Source: Littorina saxatilis (Eukaryota > Mollusca > Gastropoda > Littorinimorpha > Littorinidae). From it: DNA of 64,000 bases. Below the pieces are notes generated by a model, which was not told the DNA's origin, ran no database searches, and saw only the letters and a program-made list of their open reading frames with translations. The first letter of the stretch is position 1. Each line of letters opens with the position of its first letter. The position numbers were made by a program, and so were the translations under genes. Location of the stretch: NCBI RefSeq assembly GCF_037325665.1, contig NC_090246.1:96803491-96867490 (forward strand). The letters run 5' to 3'. Shown here piece after piece: positions 39,148-51,100 of this stretch.

Positions 39148-42100
39148 ATGTCGACTGCACCACAAACGATCGGTGGAGCCTACGGTGCTGGTAAAGCCGG
39201 GGCACCGTTTGACCCTCTGACGTATATTAAAAAGCCACAAGTGATACTTAGGCTAATTAGTCTGGTAAGTGAATTTTTTGTCAATATCTGTTTTACGCCA
39301 CAAATTTAGTTCTACAGGTCAAAAAGCGTAGCACCGTGTTGACTGGCGACCACCAAGTCCAAGATCAATACCAAGCTAATGTCCCTTCTTTGCTTTATTA
39401 TGAGACTTGTAGGCGTTTTCACCTACCCCTGGTTTGACGTATGCGTACGAGGAGATTAAATCTAAATGTGTCAAATGTCAGTGCGTAGTTTGTACTCTCG
39501 GTTGAAGTAAGGAGGGTATGTAGCTTTTTGCGTTTTTTTGTGCCATGAAACTGTGTCACGATCACATGACAACAATACACCATATATAGTATATGGTGTG
39601 TAGGCCACTTGTAATGAACACAGTACATAACACACACACACGGTGTATGGAATACCTTGATGTAGGATTTAAGGTTTTGGTAAAGTGTATAGTTCTACTT
39701 CTACTGCTAGAAAGGCTGTAGGTGAAGGTCATGTAAACTTCTTTTGTCTTCAATGATCTCATCTTCAAAATTAGACATGCATGCCTCTGGTGGAATTGGC
39801 TGTACAGCAGTGAAAATATACCAGATGAGCTTGTCATCATCTATCCTTGAGAATCTACAGCAAGAAGTAAACTCACTTACAGCATATCAAACATGTATTT
39901 TCCTCCGTGGTATTCTTAAAAAAAGGTTTAAGAAAGGCACCTTTTAGAGTAAATCAGTCCAAACACATGAGTGGATTACTAACAAAAATATAAAAAGAGA
40001 GGAAATGCAGAAATAAAATAAAATATTTGCATATATTTTAAATAAAGAATGCTGTGAGACATGAAATCAGCAAACAGATTTGTATGACCATGTGTTTTTG
40101 AATTATCAACTTCAGGAGCGGATTCTTTATGACTTTTTAGTTATTCTTATTCTTATTCTTCAGTATTTGACACGATTTTTTACCCAGCACATAACTAAAG
40201 TCATATATCAGTCTCAAAACTCTTGCGACAACATTTGCAAGGGAAATAGAGCGTAATCTCAAGCCAGAAACATTCTTATAAGGAAGGCAACTACTAATTA
40301 TGGTAGGAGAGTCAAAAAAGTAAAAATGATTAAAAAAAGTTATCATGATTTCTGTACAATATGACCATACGATAAGCTTGATAAATATAACAACTGATTT
40401 AAGTTCTGTTTTGCCTTTTAACATTTTTTTTATAAATCATTAAATGTCCTGTCGCTCACTGTTCGCTGACTGAAATTTTATCTGAATTTTGAATACATGT
40501 TTACTGTTTTCTTCAATCCACAGCTTTTTTCCATAGTGGTCTTTGGATGTATATCATCAAAGGCATGGTTTGGACAAAAGTGTCAGATGAATGACGATCC
40601 AAACGCCTGTGGGTATGGCACAGGCATAGGAGTGATAGCTTTCCTGCTGTGCATCGGCTTCCTGATCGTGGACGCCTTCTTTGACAACCTCAGCGGCGTT
40701 CAACACAGAAAGTATGCCGTCTTGGCGGACCTTGCCGTGTCTGGTGAGTTGATTCATATATATCGTGCTACGGTGGAACCCCCTTTTAATAGTACCTACC
40801 CCCCCCCCCCCCCCTCTCTCTCTACTTTAAGACCTTTGCTTTATTTTGATAACCTCTGTTCATGTTCATGTTACTCGGGAGTAAGATTCACTCCTTTTTA
40901 CGGCTTGATTTTCCCAGATTTGTCCTGACCTGAAAGAGGAGGAGTTCCACTGTTTAGTACTGTAGAACCGCTTTAAGTCCCAGTACTGTAGAACCGCTTT
41001 AAGTCCCAGTACTGTAGAACCGCTTTAAGTCCCAGTACTGTAGAACCGCTTTAAGTCCCAGTACTGTAGAACCGCTTTAAGTCCCAGTACTGTAGAACTG
41101 CTTTAAGTCCCAAAAAGTTGTAACATAGAGGTAGCTTTTCAGGCGTAATGAACAGAAATCAGAAAACGTGTTGTGCGGGTGGGTTTGGGGAGCAGAGGAG
41201 GGGGGGAGGTGGTGGTGTCCACTCTATTTATTGAACTCCAAACGGGTGTCTTCGTTTTTCATTTTGTTTTTTAGCATAAGGTATTTTGATCATGTATTCC
41301 TTTTCCTCCGAAAACGGCATATGGCTGCCTAAATGGCAGGGTAAAAAACGGTCATACACGTAAAATTCCACTCGTGTTCACGAGTGTACGTGGGAGTTTC
41401 AGCCCACGAACGCAGAAGAAGAAGATGTATTCCTTTTTCTATGCAATCAAGAGTTTGTGGTTTTGTTTATTGCCTTCACCTGAATTTTGGCATTTTGTTT
41501 TATTTTGTTCATGTGATGTAACAGTGCCCTATGGTTTGAGTCTTATTTAGATAAGATTTTTTTATTACTATGAATGTAGATTTTATTACGAATACATCAA
41601 ATATATATAAATTTGATTACAACTGGTGCACCTATGTTATTGTATGTGCATTACAGAAAGAGAAGTAGGAGGGGTGGTTATTAACAAGAGAGGCAAACAT
41701 GGAAGCAGGCAGGCAAAACTAGAGAAAAGTGTGTTTGTGTGTGTGTTTTGTTCCCAGACACATAGGACAAAAGACCAGTTGGACCTGGATGCATAATATA
41801 TATCGGTCAAGTTGTCCTGGCCAGAAACAAATTTGTTATATGGTCACGGCTCAGAAATGGCGTCGAACTCCACCCTTGCCCCATTCAAACGCCCCACACG
41901 CTCAGTTATGGTTTATTCTACCTTTGAAAGTACTGACACGGGGTGCAGATATGAATACAGTTACTATTCTGGTAGAAACCGAAAGGTTTGATGACTTTGT
42001 TTTCGAGCAAGGCGCAATAGTAGAGTGAATTTACGTCGATTTTTGGGCCGGAAGTTGGGACACTTTTTTACTTGGTGTCGAAACGTCGTATTTGTGCGTA

Positions 42101-45100
42101 CTACACACACTGCTTGGATACGAACTTGATGGAGAGGGAAAGAGAAGGTGTTAGTTATTGTTTACATACTGCACGATAACCAGTACCTCACCCCAACAGT
42201 CGGCTGAGATCAAGTTTAGATCCAACGGTGAGTATGTTACTTTTCGTGTTTGGAGTCACGTAGGCAGTTTTAGCTTTTGCCGCGCTTTTAATAATGATGA
42301 CAGACGTTGAACTAAGCGATAAACTTGGACAAGAAAGAACAATCTACTACTTAAAACAAAAAATATGCACAAACACAGAAGACAAAGCAATGAAAATAAG
42401 TCTTAAGTTCGTTGTTGTGTACTTTCGTGTTACCGCGAAAAGTAACAACGTAAATCAAAGTTGTTTATCGACATGTTCCTGACTTCCAACGATGGAAACA
42501 ACTGTTCTATCGTCTGCTACAAAGTTGCATTGACTGTCTCGAACTCAGAACTCAGTGTGGCATGGAGGAGATGGACGTAAACGGCCAAGATAAAAACCAC
42601 TGGTTTTTCGTTGTATGTAACGTACTCACCTGCAGTTTGAAACACTGTTATTTTCACTAAATAACAACTTACTTCCTTTTTTTTTCATCTGAAAGTTAGA
42701 AGTGTTATTGTGATTTGTTTTGATAAAATTTGCATTTTTTAGGACAAAGATTTTTCTTTATTTTGATTTTTAAAGACATATGTTTGAGACGATTCAACCA
42801 ATTTCCCAAGTTATTCAGCGTTCATGTCATTGCATGTGTTTTTTCTGGCCTTTTCTATAGTCTTTCCATACAGTTCACCTTGTGCTTTGTTTTCATGCCA
42901 ATTTAATGAAATAAATTACAGGAAAAAGAAATATATGTTTTTTTACATTGAGTGCGTTACTCACACCACTCGCACATCGTGAGAGGTAACACACTCCAAT
43001 CGTTTGTAGAGTTATCTTGAAAATTATTTAAATCTTGCTGGAACAAAGTAAGGAATGAATCAAGTAAACAGAAAATGATGTCTGCGTTTATTGTTTTGAA
43101 TTAGAGTGGGGTTTTTTAGGAACAGTGTTGAGTGTGTTACTCACACCACTCGCACATCGTGAGAGGTAACACACTCCAATCGTTTGTAGAGTTATCTTGA
43201 AAATTATTTAAATCTTGCTGGAACAAAGTAAGGAATGAATCAAGTAAACAGAAAATGATGTCTGCGTTTATTGTTTTGAATTAGAGTGGTTTTTTTTTAG
43301 GAACAGTGTTGAGTGTGTTACTCACACCACTCGCACATCGTGAGAGGTAACACACTCCAATCGTTTGTAGAGTTATCTTGAAAATTAATTAAATCTTGCT
43401 GGAACAAAGTAAGGAATGAATCAAGTAAACAGAAAATGATGTCTGCGTTTATTGTTTTGAATTAGAGTGGGTTTTTTTAGGAACAGTGTTGAGTGTGTTA
43501 CTCACACCACTCGCACATCCCGCAGTGGGGCACTGCGGTTATGAAATTAAAGGCCCCTCCTGTTTTTGGAACCGCAGGAGCTTTCTAGTTTGCTGTTAGG
43601 TAGATTTTTGGTTCCTCTTTCCTGTCATGCTCTCTTTTTCTTCATGAATTCTTTTCTTTTTTCTGCCTTCTTGCTCATTCACCTGTATTTTTTCCAAAAA
43701 TCTCTTCTCTTGCCGCTTGTCTCGCGATTCATGTATAGTTTAATCTGTTAGTGTTCTGATGTAAGTCCAGCAGTAGATAGGTTAAGCCTATTTTAACATA
43801 CTGGAAACTGGTAATCTTCCAGTAGGTATTAATTTAGTTTTACTAAAGCCTGCTGGGACACAAGTAATGGGTTAGTGCATTTGTAAACAGGAATCGCTTG
43901 ACAAGTGGCCCCCTTCATCCCCCCCTTCCTCGTCCTGATATGGCTCTGCGTAGTCGGCTGGACGTTAAGCAACAAATAAACAAACAAACAAACCACTCGC
44001 ACTTCGTGAGAGGTAACACACTCCAATAGTTTGTACAGTTATCTTGAAAATTATTTAAATCTTGCTGGAACAAAGTAAGGAATGAATCAAGTAAACAGAA
44101 AAGGATGTCTGCGTTTATTGTTTTGAATTAGAGTGTTTTTTTGACTCACATGCGAAGCAAAAGTGAGTATGTACTCACCCGAGTCGTCCGTCCGTCCGTC
44201 CGTCCGTCCGGAAAACTTTAACGTTGGATATTTCTTGGACACTATTCAGTCTATCAGTACCAAATTTGGCAAGATGGTGTATGATGACAAGGCCCCAAAA
44301 AACATACATAGCATCTTGACCTTGCTTCAAGGTCAAGGTCGCAGGGGCCATAAATGTTGTCTAAAAAACAGCTATTTTTCACATTTTCCCCATTTTCTCT
44401 GAAGTTTTTGAGATTCAATACCTCACCTATATATGATATATAGGGCAAAGTAAGCCCCATCTTTTGATACCAGTTTGGTTTACCTTGCCTCAAGGTCAAG
44501 GTCACAGGAGCTCTTCAAAGTTGGATTGTATACATATTTTGAAGTGACCTTGACCCTGAACTATGGAAGATAACTGTTTCAAACTTAAAAGCACATGTTA
44601 TGCTTTCCTCATGAGACACATTTGGTCACATATGATCAAGGTCAAGGTCACTTTGACCCTTATGAAATGTGACCAAAATAAGGTAGTGAACCACTAAAAG
44701 TGACCATATCTCATGGTAGAAAGAGCCAATAAGTACCATTGTACTTCCTATGTCTTGAATTAACAGCTTTGTGTTGCATGACCTTGGATGACCTTGACCT
44801 TGAGTCAAGGTCACATGTACAGACCTGTTTACCCTTACGATTTTGGCGTAATTTATTACGATTTTCTGCAAAAAATACGCCATTCCGCTATCCGTGTCAA
44901 GACTACGATTTTCATAAATTAAAAAAATGTAAAAAAATTTATTTTTTATTTTTATTTTTTATTTTTATCAATTCACATGTTTGGCATTGTTTTTTTCAAT
45001 GGAAAAATGGGGTGGAAAAAGCACAGGACTGACCAGAGATCATGTCTGTCTGATGAGACGCTGGAGAGCCTTATTCTAGTGGTGAAGTCTCGCCCTCACT

Positions 45101-48100
45101 CATTCGGCAAGCGCAAGTACAGTAGAAAAGCCCTTGACACACTGAAAAAGGCCTACTACTGTACGAGCAAAAGAAAAAGAATCAGTGATGCATGTGCTTT
45201 TGATGTGATCTTCTTTGAAATTATGATGACTACAAAAATTGACTGATGTGTTTTGTTTGTGAATGATGGATATATGTGCATGATTGCGTTTCGCAGACAC
45301 AGTTGTCATGTGCGTTGTAATTGGCGACGAATGCTGGATGATTACTATTTTTGTGCCAGGATTACTATTTTTGGGGCTGAGCATTACTCCAAAACACTTA
45401 TGGGGGTAAACAGGTCTGCATGTATTTTGGTAGGAAAAATGTGTAAAGCAGTTCTTAGTGTATGATGTCATTGCTAGGTTTAGTTATTTGACCTTGACCC
45501 TGAAGGTCAAGGTCATGTAAAGGTCAAGGTCAAGCATGTGAGTCGTATGGGCTTTGCCCTTCTTGTTACAATTTACTTTGAAGGATTGGTAATTTTCAGT
45601 TCTTTGAGTACTTGTTTGATCGTTGTTTTGTTTATTGGTGTTCATGTAACACACACACTTGCCTAGGGTACCGAGATATGCAGATTATTGCTGTCGGAAT
45701 GTGTCAACAATAGTTTCAATAGTTGTGTAGCAACCATGGTGTCATTCTTATAATTAATTTCACAATTAACTGAATGCACTGAATATATGAACAACGTTTT
45801 GTTCATGTTATGACAGTGTTTTGTAACACACTCATTGGCGAATAAACAGCATTTTCCTTGATAACTTCAAAATCCGCCTTCAACCTAAGATTTTTTTGTT
45901 GGGTTTATCAAGTTTTTTTGCACAGTGTATTGTTTTCATTACCAAGTGGATGGATATATGCTTTATACCTTACAAAATAATGTGAAGTAAGACTTTTTTG
46001 GTGAAATGTAACACACTCAGTGTTAAAAGTGAGAAAATCTTCTCTGTATTGTGAATTGGAGCATGGTAGAAGTCATAAGACATCATTGTTAGGTTGTTAT
46101 GGTTTTGCTCTTTCATTTTTCATTCTTTTGCATGCATTTTTCATGTGAATATCTTGACAGTGTCCTAAAGTTTGATTTTTTTGGTGAAATGTAACACACT
46201 CATTGGAAACTTTTAGGAATGACTTGACAGATAACTGATAATGGGAATAACGGGTCCGGTATCATTGATGCATTTCAACTCTTTACTATTATGTACTTGT
46301 TTCTCTTCCCATTACATGTATTTCTAAGGTTGTGTGTGTAAAATAAATAGGAATTTCGCAGTTTTGAATGTCTGTGTTGTGAGACACAGAAAGTTGATTT
46401 TTGTTTGAATACATTTTCACATCTTGTTCTGATTTGATTTTTTTTGCAGACTGTCCGTATGAAGTGTGTGGAACTAAGAATTGATTGACTGCTGAAACAG
46501 TAATCTTTTCAGTTCTTTGAGTACTTGTTTGATCGTTGTTTTGTTTATTGGTGTTCATGTAACATACACACATTCCTAGGGTACCTAGATATGCAGATTA
46601 TTGCTGTCGGGGAATGCCACTTTTCACAAATGAAGATCAAGGTAGATACTAACTAATGCAGTTAACTTTTATTGTGTAATAGGTTTACTGTTAACTGTAT
46701 ATTAGAAAACAATGTGTGACACGGTGTTATGTAACACACTCCAGTTAAAATTTAAAATGCAATTCATTCCGCAGTAATTGATGAAAATACATTGTTACTG
46801 CCCAGACACAACTAAACACATAAACAGTTTTGCTGGACCCCAAAATGGAAAGTAATCCAAGAGTTTGTATTTGTGACTCAAGTGTCCCACAAATTGGACA
46901 CCTTTTCTGAGCCATGACCATATCAAAAGACATGCCGCATGTCAAAACTATCAAACATTTGACGGGCCTTGGGTCAGAAAAATGCGTCAGATCAAAAAAG
47001 TATGCGTAAATGACCGAAGACCAAGGCCTGGTAAAAACAAAAATGTGTGTGTGTGTGTCTGTGTGCTTTTGTACCTTTGTACACATCTGATTGTCTTCTT
47101 CTATTTTAACATATTGCCAATACATTCCGTTTGATATCTATCAGTGTGCTCCACATCCGCACAATCTTATCAGCAGAGAAACAGGGTGAATGTGTTTTCC
47201 CAAATGATTTACATCAAAAGAGAAGACCCCCAGGGCTTTCAAGCATAGATTAAACAAGTCGCGTAAGGCGAAATAACAACATTTAGTCAAGCTGTCGAAC
47301 TCACAGAATGAAACTGAACGCATTGCATTTTTTCCGCAAGACCGTACACTCGTAGCATCGTCTGTCCACCGCTCGTGGCAAAGGCACTGGCAGTGAAATT
47401 AACAATCCAGAAAAGCGCGGTAGCGGTTGCGCTGAGGAGGATAGCACACTTTTCTATATCTCTATTCTTTTTAACTTTCTGAACGTGTTTTTAATCCAAA
47501 CATATCATATCTATATTTTTTTGGAATCAGGAACGGACAAGGAATAAGATGAAATTGTTTTTAAAATCGATTTCGAAAATTTAATTCTAATCATAATTTT
47601 TATATTTTGAATTTTCAGAGCTTGTTTTTAATCCGAATATAACATATGTATATGTTTTTGGAATCAGAAAATGATGAAGAATATGATAAATGTAATTTTG
47701 GATCGTTTTATAAAAAAAATAATTTTGATTACAATTTTCAGATTTTTAATGACCAAAGTCATAAATTGATATTTAAGCCTCCAAGCTGAAATGCAATACC
47801 AAAGTCCGGCCTTCGTTGAAGATTGTTTAGGCCAAATTTTCAATCAATTTTATTGAAAAATGAGGGTGTGACAGTGCCGCCTCAACTTTTACAAAATGCC
47901 GGATATGACGTCATCAAAGACATTTATCGAAAAACGTCTGGGGATATCATACCCAGGAACTCTCATGAAAAATTTCATAAAGATCGGTCCAGTTGTTTAC
48001 TCTGAATCGCTCTACACACACACACACACGCACACACATACACCACGACCCTCGTCTCGATTCCCCCTCTATGTTAAAACATTTAGTCAAAACTTGACTA

Positions 48101-51100
48101 AATGTAAAAAAGTATACAGGGGCACACACACACACACACACACACCCCCACCCCCCCTTTTGTGACCTTCAAAAATCTAAGAAAATCAGGTCTCAAAAGG
48201 GAGGTAGTCTAAAAATGGAGGTAAGTTTACAGAGGCTATGAACACAACATCTGAGAAAGGAGGGTCTTAAAGTTAAAAAGGAGGAACTCTTAAATTGGGG
48301 AGTATCTTAAAAGGGGGGGTTCCACTGTATATATATATTATAAGATGTGTGGTGGCTTGTTGACAGACCAGCTTTTTTGTTGGTCCAAGGGGACCATATC
48401 ATCTTTTGTTTCATCTTTATCGACCAAGGCCGAAGGCCGCGGTTGATAAATATGAGACAAAAGGCGATATGCTCCCCGAGGACCAACAACAAAGTATTGG
48501 TCTGACAACAAGCCACCAAACATCGTTTTTGTCATCATTTTGGTTGTGCAACAAAATGCACAATAACCCACAGGGAGACGAATTGTTAGAATCCAACTCC
48601 GGGCCAAAAAGCATCGTCACAGTAGCACGAGATAACACGTCAAACTTGTATGTGACGTCAAACGTAGCTTGTTGACGCTTTTCTTCCAGTCTGAAAATGT
48701 ACAGAGCTGCGATCATACCTGTGAATTCAGTAAGTGTTGAGCAAATTTCTTTTCTTTTAAGTGTTTGACTTTTCGTTGTGGATTTTCCAGAGATCAGTTG
48801 CAAATTGACCATGAGTCGCCGCAGTAATTATCAACATTGATTGGGTCTTTGAGAGTGAATGCTTACAATCGTTGTCCTCGGAAACACAAATCCAAAGCCG
48901 CGATGGTTCCACACATCAAACAATCAGCCTGATTGGCTTTTACTTTGACAATCCACGTTTCACATGAAAGCTCAAACCCATTCACCACCTCGAGTTATTG
49001 CATGGGGAACATGAGATTACTCGTGAAAATAATGACAATTCTATATATTGATGAGCACATTTAAGGATTGACATTTCTGCAGAGATGTTGACTTGCCCCC
49101 ATGGCTTTTTTCCTTGTCAAAACATTATAGCTGACTTTTTCTCCTGTTTCGGAATGTCAGTAGCTAGTTAACTCATTGTCTCCCAGATACGTACCCACTA
49201 ATATGGCTCTATCTGACCAGGTACGGATATATCCACTCAGATTGTTAGCTTCAGTCGCTTCCTGTAACGTCTATCTAACACCTGCATTCCAGGGTGTTGA
49301 TACACAGTTACTACAATTCTGAGTGACCTGCTGCAGCACAGCTGATCTCGGCTAAACAAAACTTGGTCAACATAGGTGGGGTAGAAAGGGTTTTAAGGGA
49401 CATGGCTGATAAATGAAGGTTCTTTTGCGTAAAATGAAAAATGTGTTGTTTTAGTCTTGTCCTTTTTTTTCCGCCTTTCTTTGTACTGCTTATGCTGAAC
49501 TGATCTGTCATTCTGTGCCAGGCCTGTGGACGTTCTTGTGGTTTGTGGGATTCTGCTACATGACGGATGCCTGGAGACGAACATCGCCTGATGTGATTCA
49601 ACCTCATGGGCATGGGAAGGACAACATCCAGGCAGCCATTGCCTTCTCCTTTTTCTCCATCTTCTCATGGGTAAGTCATGTGCAGCTGTGGTACTGTTTA
49701 CTTGTGGTGCATTGTTTTGGTTGGTGCTACAGTGAACCTACCAGCTGTGGTACTGTTTACTTGTGGTGCATTGTTTTGGTTGGTGCTACAGTGAACCTCC
49801 CAGCTGTGGTGCTGTTTACTTGTGGTGCATTGTTTTGGTTGGTGCTACAGTGAACCTACCAGCTGTGGTGCTGTTTACTTGTGGTGCATTGTTTTGGTTG
49901 GTGCTACAGTGAACCTACCAGCTGTGGTGCTGTTTACTTGTGGTGCATTGTTTTGGTTGGTGCTACAGTGAACCTACCAGCTGTGGTGCTGTTTACTTGT
50001 GGTGCATTGTTTTGGTTGGTGCTACAGTGAACCTACCAGCTGTGGTACTGTTTACTTGTGGTGCATTGTTTTGGTTGGTGCTACAGTGAACCTACCAGCT
50101 GTGGTACTGTTTACTTGTGGTGCATTGTTTTGGTTGGTGCTACAGTGAACCTCCCAGCTGTGGTACTGTTTACTTGTGGTGCATTGTTTTGGTTGGTGCT
50201 ACAGGGAACCTCCCGTTTAAGACCCCCCTGTTTTAAGACCTTGTTTCCTGAGATGTTCTCTTCACAAGGTCTCTGAGTTCCAGTATATTTATAAATGAAT
50301 CCTTCCATAGGCAGGGGCTCACATCCATGAGAGGTGGCATAGGACAAATGTCCTGGTCAATGCAAAAGTGATAGGACATTTGTCCTGAACAAAAATAAAT
50401 CAATAGGACTTTTTTTTCTCGCAACAAAACGTAAATTAATTAAACTTGACTAGTTTCTTGTCGCAAAGGTAACAGAACAAATAAAATAATTTACGAAGCC
50501 ACGCGCGGAGGTTTGGGGAGGGGGTAATGTCTTTCTTCGGCTCCGAAGATTCACTTTCTAGAGCTACGGTTTCATCTGGCTCTGCCTGCTCAGAGGCCGG
50601 AGGGAGCTCAGTTTCAGTGGTTCTAGCCGCTGATGAGGGCAGAGATTTGAAGTACAAACGCTTCTGGCCTTTTTCTGGCACCAATTCTTGTTTTGGCGGC
50701 ATGTTGCTTTTTCGGGGGGAAAAACGCGAAGGGAGGAAACTGTCAACCGGCTTGGAGCATTCAGAGTTGCAACCCTTGGAAGCTCTTCTCTATAAAAGCA
50801 CATAAAGTCTCCCCAAGTTTCGTCTGCTTGGAGAGACACATCGCTTCGCAAAACATCGATAAAATAGCAAATCAAACTACTGTTAATTGGAAAGTACTGA
50901 CAATGTCCGGATCAAATGAAAGCATAATCCAGACCTGTTTACCAGTACGATTTGGGCGTATTTTGTACGCCAAATTATCATCGGTACGCAAATACGCGAC
51001 ACACGCACAAAATACGCCTAAGAAAAAGTCTAAAATGCGTTTTCCGGTGTTGGTGTGGTGATTACGGTTTCGGTCGAAGGGAGATAACCATGACAGCGAG

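Larger units (their letters stand above)
42950..46760. repeat. Degenerate ~180-bp satellite with gtaacacactc motif
   Basis: Three near-identical 180-181-bp units occupy about 42950-43500 (motif at 42986, 43166 and 43347). A further unit resumes at 44012 after an inserted SINE. More diverged motifs lie at about 45645, 45828, 46013, 46193, 46558 and 46735, again about 180 bp or a multiple apart. A ~105-bp block (gttctttgagtacttgtttg...) is repeated at about 45598 and 46513. All are in synaptogyrin intron 2. Confidence 0.75.

Noticed and set aside
41830-46930. Weak inverted similarity around tatggtca.ggctcagaaa at both sides of the 180-bp satellite
   Set aside because: Only about 28 bp with several mismatches. 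It could be the ends of one large element or two strays of an interspersed repeat; too weak to define an element.
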